A stretch of 6,370 nucleotides of DNA, taken from assembly GCA_045644605.1 (NCBI GenBank), contig JAZRHB010000062.1, positions 1 through 6,370 of the forward strand, given 5' to 3'. This document shows, one piece after another, positions 1 through 5,488 of the stretch (position 1 is its first letter; every line of letters starts with the position of its first letter). The notes under the pieces were generated by a model. The model was given only the letters and a program-made list of their open reading frames with translations. It made no database searches and was not told where the DNA came from. This stretch comes from RGIG4103 sp045644605 (GTDB lineage: Bacteria; Bacillota; Clostridia; RUG12999). The position numbers were made by a program, and so were the translations under genes.

Positions 1-2
1 AC

Positions 3-371
3 CCGAATCATACTTACGCAAAAGAAATTGCAATGGGTAAAACACTTGGTATACTTACAGGTGTTGGCGATAATAAATACAATCCGGATGCACCAATTAC
101 CAGACAGGATGTTATGACAATCTGTGCAAGAGGAATGGAAACAGCAAAAACCCTTAAGTCTAAAGGTGCTCTTATCAGACTTGACATCTTTAAGGATAAG
201 GATTTGTTTGCAGATTATGCAGCACTTCATGCATCAAAAATGGTAATGGAAGGAATAGTAGGCGGATATCCGGACGGCAGCATTAATCCTCTTGGCAATA
301 CAACAAGAGCAGAAGCAGCTGTAATGATGTATAGAATTATGTATAACGGTCAAATTAAAACAAAAGTATAA
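3..371 (+). CDS. SLH-domain surface protein, 3' end (partial)
   Basis: This is the C-terminal 122 residues of a protein whose reading frame is open from the left edge, so the start and the rest of the gene lie outside. Two S-layer-homology units are visible. The first (about fragment residues 4-45) has the pattern YAKEIA, then GILTGVGDNKYNPDAPITRQD. The second (about 63-112) has FADYAALHASKMV, then GGYPDGSINP and TRAEAAVMMYR. SLH repeats usually come in threes and anchor exported proteins non-covalently to pyruvylated secondary cell-wall polymer. A C-terminal position is one of the two normal placements. The attached function (enzyme, structural layer or adhesin) is not visible. Codon use is rich in AGA and CTT, somewhat unlike the radA operon, which could reflect high expression. 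The chain ends soon after the second unit. The family assignment is firm; the role beyond wall anchoring is unknown. Confidence 0.9.
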   Translation, partial: PNHTYAKEIAMGKTLGILTGVGDNKYNPDAPITRQDVMTICARGMETAKTLKSKGALIRLDIFKDKDLFADYAALHASKMVMEGIVGGYPDGSINPLGNTTRAEAAVMMYRIMYNGQIKTKV

Positions 372-432
372 TAAGTCTAAAATACAAAAAGGGCTTTTCC
401 TTGTGAAAAGAACCATTAAAAACGGACAATAG

Positions 433-481
433 AAAAAGAGCCTCCTATGGTATAATGAAAAACCATAGGAGGCTCTTTTTT
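433..481. terminator. bidirectional palindromic terminator
   Basis: A perfect 19-bp inverted repeat (433-451 with 462-480) flanks a 10-nt AT-rich loop. A T tract follows the stem on the plus strand and another follows it on the minus strand. It lies between two convergent genes, about 60 nt after the SLH gene stop and about 27 nt after the stop of the small membrane protein gene, so it can terminate both. Partly complementary flanks (ACGGACA at 422-428 and TGTCTGT at 486-492) extend the symmetry, so it could also be a dispersed palindromic repeat. Confidence 0.85.
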
Positions 482-507
482 GTGCTGTCTGTACAAAACG
501 GGGCAGT

Positions 508-747
508 TCACTCGCTCCCGCCCTCTGTTTTTATTCTTAAAATCTCAAACCACACTGCGCCAATGCCGCACTCTATACAAATAAACATTATTGCCTGATA
601 TAGCTGATGTGAAAGCACGTGCCGGTGATAATCAAACGCGCCGCCCGAAACAGCAAATAATTTTATTGCAAGTATTCCGCAGATAACTGCGCCCGCAAGA
701 AGTAAAATTATCGGTATTGTTTTAGCTTTCTTTTTTGTATTCCCCAT
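508..747 (-). CDS. small two-helix membrane protein, unknown function
   Basis: I do not recognise a family for this 79-residue protein. A lysine-rich N-terminus (MGNTKKKAK) is followed by a hydrophobic segment at about residues 11-32. A short polar stretch with several histidines (about 39-47, DYHRHVLSH) follows, then a second hydrophobic segment at about 52-68 and a charged tail. By the positive-inside rule both ends would be cytoplasmic, with the histidine-rich loop outside. The start is supported by AGGGG at 757-761, about nine bases upstream of the ATG. The gene stands alone on the minus strand, convergent with the SLH gene, and shares the terminator at 433-481. Coding status rests on the RBS, the clean membrane topology and the codon use. 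A stress or envelope accessory role is possible but not shown. Confidence 0.65.
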   Translation of the reverse strand: MGNTKKKAKTIPIILLLAGAVICGILAIKLFAVSGGAFDYHRHVLSHQLYQAIMFICIECGIGAVWFEILRIKTEGGSE

Positions 748-811
748 TTTTATATTCCCCTATAAATTACCAGTTCCTGTTATCTCTTTTTAACATTTTT
801 CTTATACAAAT

Positions 812-857
812 ATTCTATCGTTTCCGCATAAATAAAGCAATGTAAACATTTTGTCAA
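812..857 (-). promoter_or_regulatory. candidate promoter(s) for the small membrane protein gene
   Basis: Two overlapping minus-strand candidates exist. One has a perfect TTGACA -35 (complement of 852-857) but a poor TATTTA -10 at a 17-bp spacing (829-834). The other has a weak TTGCTT -35 (835-840) with a better TAGAAT -10 (812-817), also at 17 bp. Either would give a leader of about 60-75 nt. I cannot choose between them from sequence. Confidence 0.35.
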
Positions 858-957
858 AGCAGGGTTCTTTTGCCAATATTTTGAAAGTTTTTTCCATATA
901 TGTAAATAATTTGTAGGAAATTTATATAAAAATTGGTTATTTGACGAGTACTTTTTC

Positions 958-986
958 TTGAACTTTATGGCGCCGGAAGGTATAAT
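958..986 (+). promoter_or_regulatory. sigma-A-type promoter of the DUF6514-like gene
   Basis: A TTGAAC -35 (958-963) and a perfect TATAAT -10 (981-986) are separated by exactly 17 bp. Transcription would start near 993, giving an untranslated leader of about 170 nt before the ATG at 1166. A second TTGACG at 941-946 is too far from the -10 to pair with it. Confidence 0.75.
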
Positions 987-988
987 TA

Positions 989-1160
989 AATCAAGGAGAG
1001 AGAGTTAATCCGGAGGAAACCGGACATACAAGATTTGAGAGCGGAAATGCAAATCTTATGGTGTTTGATTCCCCCGGCTTAAGGACTGCGGAATATGCCG
1101 GCACTACCCCCGCCGGAAAACCGGCGCCGACATATTCCGCAAACAAAATTTTTTGGGAGG
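989..1160 (+). ncRNA. structured 5' leader, candidate cis-regulatory RNA
   Basis: The long leader between the promoter and the ribosome binding site holds several hairpins. The first is TCCGG/CCGGA (1009-1013 with 1020-1024, loop AGGAAA). The second is an 8-bp stem (1030-1037 with 1050-1057, loop of 12). The third is a large stem-loop, TGCGGAATATG with CATATTCCGCA (1087-1097 with 1131-1141), enclosing a CGCCGG-AAAA-CCGGCG hairpin (1111-1126). A weaker AATCAA/TTGATT pairing (989-994 with 1065-1070) could close the first two into a multibranch fold. CCGGC at 1074-1078 can pair instead with GCCGG at 1097-1101, suggesting a pseudoknot or an alternative fold. TTTTTT at 1149-1154 follows the last stem but is 7-8 nt away, so it is a poor terminator. 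I recognise no named riboswitch consensus. Confidence 0.5.
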
Positions 1161-1165
1161 AAGTT

Positions 1166-1495
1166 ATGAAAAAAGAGCTTACAGTTATAAAAAAATCGGC
1201 CGCTCTCGGCGCCCTTATAGAATATAGTCTTGTTACAGATATTTACCGCAACCCCGAAGACGTTCATGCGGTGTACGGAGTGCAGGTGGCAATTACAAAA
1301 AACGGCGTGCCCGTAAGCAGTGAAACCGTGCGCGATATTTCCTGCGTTAAAAAAAGAGTTGAAGATTTTATATTTTACTTGAGCGAAAACGATGTTCTTC
1401 CCGGCACGCTTTTTGATGTGGTGTCGGATATGATGGAAGAATCAGGCGAAATAAAGCCCCCGAAAGGGGAAAAATTTTTTAAAAAAGTAGTATGA
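1166..1495 (+). CDS. DUF6514-like small protein, unknown function
   Basis: This encodes 109 residues with no signal peptide or membrane segment, so it is probably cytoplasmic. A central YGVQVAITKNG strand-like stretch (residues 37-47), a serine/threonine-rich link, VRDIS, and then an amphipathic helix lead into LPGTLFDVVSDMME (78-91). This resembles the layout I recall for DUF6514 proteins of Clostridia (a YGI/YGV strand, then a helix, then a P-x-x-L-x-D-V-V-like helix). That is memory of the family, not a search. The start is the ATG at 1166 because GGGAGG (1155-1160) sits five bases upstream. The in-frame ATG at 1058 lacks an RBS and would translate through the GC-rich leader hairpins. The basic C-terminus (KPPKGEKFFKK) is distinctive. 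The gene is monocistronic, with its own promoter and structured leader, and is followed immediately by a palindromic repeat that probably ends its transcript. Confidence 0.8.
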   Translation: MKKELTVIKKSAALGALIEYSLVTDIYRNPEDVHAVYGVQVAITKNGVPVSSETVRDISCVKKRVEDFIFYLSENDVLPGTLFDVVSDMMEESGEIKPPKGEKFFKKVV

Positions 1496-1504
1496 AAAAA
1501 CCAT

Positions 1505-1616
1505 GGCTCCCCTGTGTAAGGGGAGCTGTCACTTTAGTGACTGAGGGATTGTCATTATGACAATCCTCCCACCTCTTTCGCGGTCCCCCCTCCTTTACAC
1601 AAGGAGGGCTTTTTTT
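1505..1616. repeat. MITE-like palindromic interspersed element
   Basis: This block of about 110 bp is built from hairpins: GCTCCCC/GGGGAGC (1506-1512 with 1520-1526), GTCAC/GTGAC (1528-1532 with 1537-1541), GGATTGTCA/TGACAATCC (1546-1554 with 1558-1566) and CCCTCC/GGAGGG (1588-1593 with 1603-1608). The two end hairpins carry the same loop core, TGTGTAA on the left and TTACACA on the right, so the ends form an imperfect terminal inverted repeat while each keeps its own stem. It starts about ten bases after the DUF6514-like stop. I recognise this TGTGTAA-looped, GAGGGATTG-containing pattern as a repeat seen many times in clostridial genomes, though I know no formal name. It encodes nothing. The open frames crossing it are incidental. 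Confidence 0.75.
1588..1616 (+). terminator. terminator formed by the right arm of the repeat
   Basis: A 6-bp GC-rich stem, CCCTCC/GGAGGG, with a 9-nt loop is followed after one C by seven T residues (1610-1616). It is the first good intrinsic terminator after the DUF6514-like gene, about 95 nt past its stop, so the repeat seems to have been used as that gene's terminator. Confidence 0.6.
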
Positions 1617-1643
1617 GGCAAAGCGCGGAAAACTTATATAAGA

Positions 1644-1681
1644 ACCCGACCCGATAACGCAATCAAAGATTGCGGTCGGGT
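1644..1681. repeat. bulged hairpin of unknown role
   Basis: CGCAATC pairs with GATTGCG (1658-1664 with 1668-1674, loop AAA). The stem continues with ACCCGAC/GTCGGGT (1644-1650 with 1675-1681) across a 7-nt one-sided bulge (1651-1657). No T tract follows on either strand, so it is not a standard terminator. It could be a fragment of another dispersed palindrome. Apart from this hairpin and the terminator that follows, I see nothing else between the repeat and the glycosyltransferase gene. Confidence 0.5.
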
Positions 1682-1702
1682 ACCCCGGAACCTTGTTGTA
1701 TT

Positions 1703-1740
1703 CACAATAAAAAAAGAATCTGCATTTTTGCAGATTCTTT
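1703..1740 (-). terminator. intrinsic terminator of the glycosyltransferase gene
   Basis: A perfect 12-bp stem (1713-1724 with 1729-1740, TTTT loop in plus orientation) is followed on the minus strand by a run of T residues and ATTG (complement of 1703-1712). It sits about 60 nt past the stop of the minus-strand glycosyltransferase. On the plus strand only a weak T-rich stretch follows. Confidence 0.8.
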
Positions 1741-1800
1741 CATTTTATTTAAGGCTAAAACTTTTTTTCGCGCGATTTTGCACTCTTTATACGTTTTCGG

Positions 1801-3057
1801 CTATTCTACCTCGGATATGTCTATTGTTCTTACGTGCTTCGTGTGCACCCATTCGGTCTTGTTCTTATCAATTACACCAAGGATTGTAATAGGAATCCAG
1901 GTAAGTGAATAAATACCGTATGTCAAGTAACACCAGAACAGTTTAAAGTTAAATTCACGTTTTTCGTAGGTTATAATTGCGGGGATATAAAGCATTGACA
2001 CCGCACCGATTATTGCAAACAGGGCGTCGTTATCAACCGCCATCCAAACTTGGAAGAACCCGATATTTCCTTCGGGGAAAAGTACCTGCAGATAGCTTGC
2101 AATAAGAATTACTGCCATTGCAAGAGTTTTTATGGGGTTCATTGTATAGATTGCGCAGTCAAATGCTGACCAGTCTTTATCTCGGAACGCTTTTTTAAGA
2201 AGCTTGATTGCAAATCTTGACTGAACGTCTGCATGACCCTGCATCCATCTTTTTCTCTGACGCCATGACTGCCAGAAACCAAGCGGTTTTTCGTCAAACA
2301 CCTTTGCGTGATGTGCCCAACCTACTTTTTCGCCGTTAAGCGCAAGCTTTGCTGTAAATTCCATATCTTCAGTAAGACAGGTTGCGCCCCAGCCAAGCTC
2401 TTTAAGAAGCTCTACATCAACCGAGAAACCTGTTCCCGAAAGCTGACATGTCATATTAATATTATAACGCGCCTGCTGGAAAATCTTACCAATCATCCAG
2501 AAGGATACGCTGTATGCTGTACTAATCCATGAATCGTACGGGTTTTTACTTTCGATATTACCCTGAACAACCCTGAAGCCTTTGTTATGCTGTGCGTTTA
2601 TTTCGCGCAGGAAGTTTTTTGAAACAACGTTATCAGCATCAAAAATACAGATAGAATCAAATTTTTCTTCCATATGGAATATTTTATCAAACATCCATTC
2701 AAGAGCATATCCTTTACCGCGAAGCTCTTTGTTTGTACGTTCAAACACTTCCGCCCCTGCCGCACGCGCATTTTCTGCGGTTTTATCGTCGCAGTTGTCG
2801 GCGATAACGAAAATTTTGTATTTATCTTTATCGTAATCAAGCGCTTTCAAGCTTTCAACCATATACTTGATAACGGCTTCCTCGTTATGTGCCGCAACAA
2901 GAAGCGCATATTTATGGTCTTTATTTTTAACGTCAGGAAGTTCCTTTTTCGGAATGAACGCAAAAAGCGAAATTATTGCATAATACAAAGTAAGCGCCCA
3001 GGAAACAACCTGAAGAATTATACTAAGAAAATATATCAAAGCTGTGCCGAATTCCAT
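1801..3057 (-). CDS. membrane glycosyltransferase, family 2 (processive-synthase type)
   Basis: This 418-residue protein should transfer sugar from a nucleotide-sugar donor at the inner face of the membrane. An N-terminal membrane segment (about 5-33) precedes the GT-A catalytic domain. That domain shows LLVAAHNEE (52-60), the DADN metal/donor site (140-143), SGTGF (207-211), LTEDMEF with the catalytic-base region (228-234), and QRKRW (267-271). QRKRW is the QxxRW motif typical of processive enzymes such as cellulose, hyaluronan and poly-GlcNAc synthases. Three more membrane stretches follow (about 308-326, 343-363, 372-397), then a TEWVHTKHVR tail that also recurs in these synthases. AAGGGGG (3066-3072) lies eight bases before the ATG. 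The gene has its own promoter and terminator and no polysaccharide-export partner beside it, so product and linkage are unknown; an envelope or extracellular glycan is the likeliest guess. All key residues are present. Confidence 0.9.
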   Translation of the reverse strand: MEFGTALIYFLSIILQVVSWALTLYYAIISLFAFIPKKELPDVKNKDHKYALLVAAHNEEAVIKYMVESLKALDYDKDKYKIFVIADNCDDKTAENARAAGAEVFERTNKELRGKGYALEWMFDKIFHMEEKFDSICIFDADNVVSKNFLREINAQHNKGFRVVQGNIESKNPYDSWISTAYSVSFWMIGKIFQQARYNINMTCQLSGTGFSVDVELLKELGWGATCLTEDMEFTAKLALNGEKVGWAHHAKVFDEKPLGFWQSWRQRKRWMQGHADVQSRFAIKLLKKAFRDKDWSAFDCAIYTMNPIKTLAMAVILIASYLQVLFPEGNIGFFQVWMAVDNDALFAIIGAVSMLYIPAIITYEKREFNFKLFWCYLTYGIYSLTWIPITILGVIDKNKTEWVHTKHVRTIDISEVE

Positions 3058-3102
3058 TACAAAATCCCCCTTGCTTATTTTTATTCATAAGAAATCAGTA
3101 TT

Positions 3103-3131
3103 ATCATACACCTTTTTTCCCTATTTTGCAA
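3103..3131 (-). promoter_or_regulatory. promoter of the glycosyltransferase gene
   Basis: On the minus strand a TTGCAA -35 (3126-3131) is followed after 17 bp by a TATGAT -10 (complement of 3103-3108), five of six matches to consensus. The start would be near 3096, giving a leader of about 40 nt. A nearby TTGACT further upstream has no matching -10. Confidence 0.65.
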
Positions 3132-3181
3132 TAGATTTTTAAAAAATAGTCAATTATGTACAAATAAATACAAATTTTTCT

Positions 3182-3209
3182 TTGCAATTTTGTATTTATA
3201 TAGTATAAT
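3182..3209 (+). promoter_or_regulatory. promoter of the radA-ispE-gntR operon
   Basis: A TTGCAA -35 (3182-3187) and a perfect TATAAT -10 (3204-3209) are 16 bp apart in very AT-rich DNA. The start would be near 3216, about 25 nt before the ATG, with GAGG/AGGG ribosome-binding sequence at 3229-3238. It is divergent from the glycosyltransferase promoter, the two -35 boxes being about 50 bp apart. Confidence 0.7.
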
Positions 3210-3240
3210 ATATGTATACAATTAAAACGAGGTAGGGAAA

Positions 3241-4605
3241 ATGGCTAAATCAAAGGCTTCTACAGTATATATATGCAACGAATGCGGTGCCGAGTCATCC
3301 AAATGGATGGGCAGATGCTCCGTTTGCGGCACATGGAATTCCATGGTTGAGCATGCGACGGTTTCTGCGGCAAAATCGGCATCTTCGTCAAAACCCGCGG
3401 TTATAAAAAAGCTTTCGCAGGTGGAAATTAAGGAAAACACCCGCATTTCAACCGGTATTTCCGAGCTTGACCGTCCGCTCGGCGGCGGAATTGTGCCCGG
3501 CAGTCTTGTTCTTGTCGGCGGCGACCCCGGTATCGGTAAATCCACGCTTGTGCTTCAGGCGGCGGAAGGTCTTGCGTTAAGCAAAACCGTGCTTTACGTT
3601 TCGGGTGAGGAATCCGAATCACAGATAAAAATGCGTGCAAACAGACTGGGCGTTTCGGGCGAAAACCTGTTTTTCCTTTCCCATACCGATATTGATGAAA
3701 TTATTGCCGCGGCAAAAAATGCAGATACCGAAATTCTAATTATAGATTCTATGCAGACAATGGAATCTGCATCCTCTACGGGATATGCGGGCAGTGTTTC
3801 GCAGATACGAAACTGCTGTATGCTGCTTATGGAATTTGCAAAAACAAATAATGTTTCGGTTATAATAATAGGGCACGTTACTAAAGACGGTGCCATTGCC
3901 GGACCGAAAATTCTTGAACATATGGTGGACACCGTGCTTTATTTTGAGGGCGAGCGTATGCAGACATACCGCATCTTACGCGCGGTGAAAAACAGGTTTG
4001 GCTCTACCAATGAAATCGGCGTGTTTGAAATGCAGGAAGACGGTCTTTTCGGTGTGGAAAACCCGTCACATATGATGCTTTCGGGAAGAAAAGAAAACAT
4101 AGTAGGAAGTGCGGCGCTTTGCACCGTTGAGGGCACGCGCGCCATTATGGCAGAGCTTCAGGTGCTTGTTACACCTACGGTTTTCGGCACTCCGCGCCGT
4201 ATGTGTGCAGGTCTTGATTATAACCGTATGGTTATGCTTCTTGCGGTAATTGAGAAAAATCTTGATATTTCCCTTGGCAACAAGGATATTTATATAAACG
4301 TTGCGGGCGGAATGAAAATTTCTGAAACCGCCGCTGATTTGCCGCTTGCCGTTGCTATTGTATCGGCGGCAAAAGGCGCGCCTGTCAAACGGGGCGTTGC
4401 CGCTATTGGCGAAATCGGTCTTACGGGCGAAATGCGCTTTGCTTCTCATCTTGACAAGCGACTTGCCGAGCTTGAAAAAATGGGATTTACCGATTGTATT
4501 GTGCCGAAATCAAATTCGCCAATTCATTATAAAGGTAAAATTAACGTACACTATGCCGATACCATCGGCGATATTTCAAAGCTGGGACGTGTTCTTTATG
4601 AATAA
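3241..4605 (+). CDS. radA: DNA repair protein RadA (Sms)
   Basis: RadA is a RecA-like ATPase and branch-migration helicase that processes recombination intermediates and helps extend D-loops in repair and natural transformation. The 454-residue length is normal for the family. In order, the sequence shows a four-cysteine zinc finger (C12, C15, C26, C29), a Walker A GGDPGIGKST (93-102), SGEES (121-125), a Walker B ILIIDS (165-170) followed by MQTM, and the RadA-specific KNRFG motif (250-254). A Lon-protease-like C-terminal domain follows (about 275-454, with AGGMKISETAADLPLA at 355-370 and GEIGLTGEMR at 390-399). No key residue is missing. It leads an operon: its last codons overlap the start of ispE by eight bases. 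In many Firmicutes radA lies near clpC, disA or other housekeeping genes; here the partners are ispE and a GntR regulator. Confidence 0.98.
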   Translation: MAKSKASTVYICNECGAESSKWMGRCSVCGTWNSMVEHATVSAAKSASSSKPAVIKKLSQVEIKENTRISTGISELDRPLGGGIVPGSLVLVGGDPGIGKSTLVLQAAEGLALSKTVLYVSGEESESQIKMRANRLGVSGENLFFLSHTDIDEIIAAAKNADTEILIIDSMQTMESASSTGYAGSVSQIRNCCMLLMEFAKTNNVSVIIIGHVTKDGAIAGPKILEHMVDTVLYFEGERMQTYRILRAVKNRFGSTNEIGVFEMQEDGLFGVENPSHMMLSGRKENIVGSAALCTVEGTRAIMAELQVLVTPTVFGTPRRMCAGLDYNRMVMLLAVIEKNLDISLGNKDIYINVAGGMKISETAADLPLAVAIVSAAKGAPVKRGVAAIGEIGLTGEMRFASHLDKRLAELEKMGFTDCIVPKSNSPIHYKGKINVHYADTIGDISKLGRVLYE

Positions 4606-5488
4606 AATTGTTATGCGGGCATATGCCAAGGTCAATATCACTCTTGACACACTCCGCAAACGCGAAGACGGATATCACGATGTTAAAATGATTATGCAGT
4701 CCGTTTCGCTTTATGACAAAATCACGATACGAAAAAGCGACAGGATAAAAATAAGTACAAACCTGAAGTTTTTACCGACAAACGAAAAAAATATTGCATA
4801 TAAAGCGGCGGCGCTGTTTTCTGAAAATTATCCCGAATGCCGTGGTGCTGAAATTGACATTTCAAAACGTATTCCTGTTTCGGCAGGACTTGCGGGCGGA
4901 AGCTCAAATGCGGCGGCGGTGCTTGTGGGACTTAATAAGCTTTTCGGAAACCCGTTTTCAGAAGAAAAGCTTCTTGAAATGGGCGCAAAGCTTGGGTCCG
5001 ATGTGCCGTTTTGCATAACGGGCGGAACGCACCTTTCCGAAGGACGCGGCGAAATTCTGACTCCGCTTACCCCCCTTCCCGAAAATACGGTTATTCTTAT
5101 TGCAAAACCTCCTGTTCACGTTTCAACCGCCGAGGTTTACGGCAGACTTAATGTAAACCGTCTTTCCGAGCATCCCGATACCGTAGGCGCAATAGCGGCT
5201 ATTGAAAAGGGCGATATCAACAGCGTGGCCGTGCGGATGTTCAATGTGCTTGAAACCGTAACAACACCCGAACATCCCGCGATTGGCGAACTTAAACTTC
5301 AGATGATACGCCTTGGTGCACTTGGCAGTGTAATGAGCGGAAGCGGACCGTCGGTTATAGGAATTTTCAAAAATAAAACTGATGCAATAAATGCAAAAAA
5401 AGAAATATCGGAATCACTGCGTGATGTTTTTGTTACCACCGCAGTATCCTGCGGAACGGAGGAATTTAAGTACGATGAAAGAAAATAA
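4598..5488 (+). CDS. ispE: 4-diphosphocytidyl-2-C-methyl-D-erythritol kinase (IspE)
   Basis: IspE phosphorylates the 2-hydroxyl of CDP-methylerythritol with ATP, the fourth step of the MEP route to isoprenoid precursors; it is a soluble cytoplasmic enzyme. The 296 residues match the usual length. GHMP-kinase landmarks are all present: AYAKVNITL (8-16) with the active-site lysine K11, EDGYHDV (23-29), the ATP-binding loop PVSAGLAGGSSNAA (93-106), GSDVPF (133-138) with the catalytic aspartate D135, and the C-terminal GSVMSGSGPSVIG (243-255). The start is the ATG at 4598, inside the end of radA (ATGAATAA overlap), with GGGA at 4584-4587. An internal ATG at 4613 is possible but less likely, and the longer open frame from 4346 only shadows radA. 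The overlap implies translational coupling with radA. Its 3' end overlaps the GntR gene by 14 bases. Confidence 0.97.
   Translation: MNKIVMRAYAKVNITLDTLRKREDGYHDVKMIMQSVSLYDKITIRKSDRIKISTNLKFLPTNEKNIAYKAAALFSENYPECRGAEIDISKRIPVSAGLAGGSSNAAAVLVGLNKLFGNPFSEEKLLEMGAKLGSDVPFCITGGTHLSEGRGEILTPLTPLPENTVILIAKPPVHVSTAEVYGRLNVNRLSEHPDTVGAIAAIEKGDINSVAVRMFNVLETVTTPEHPAIGELKLQMIRLGALGSVMSGSGPSVIGIFKNKTDAINAKKEISESLRDVFVTTAVSCGTEEFKYDERK

Noticed and set aside
394..410. CTTTTC/GAAAAG hairpin just after the SLH gene as its terminator
   Set aside because: The stem is short and AT-rich with no T tract; the palindrome at 433-481 is far stronger.
989..1160. Assignment of the leader to a known class (T-box, SAM, glycine, c-di-GMP, ydaO)
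   Set aside because: I checked by eye for hallmark sequences such as the T-box TGGNACC, SAM-I core and GEMM tetraloop-receptor elements, and none fits. It is left as unassigned.
1058..1165. Upstream in-frame start for the DUF6514-like gene
   Set aside because: There is no RBS before the ATG at 1058, and the 36 extra codons run through the GC-rich leader hairpins. The ATG at 1166 has GGGAGG at good spacing.
1557..1912. Open frames across the palindromic repeat and the end of the glycosyltransferase
   Set aside because: They cross the repeat, two hairpins and the antisense of a real gene, without an RBS or recognisable protein features.
2674..3090. Plus-strand 138-codon frame opposite the glycosyltransferase start
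   Set aside because: It is antisense to a gene with full family motifs and lacks an RBS; it is a shadow frame.
3222..4449. Several minus-strand frames opposite radA
   Set aside because: radA is complete with all motifs; the antisense frames reflect its codon bias and have no independent support.
4346..4597. N-terminal extension of ispE
   Set aside because: It lies wholly inside radA in another frame; IspE similarity starts at the AYAKVN motif just after 4598.
5391..5474. N-terminal extension of the GntR regulator
   Set aside because: It overlaps the well-conserved IspE C-terminus and has no RBS; GGAGG at 5458-5462 supports the ATG at 5475.
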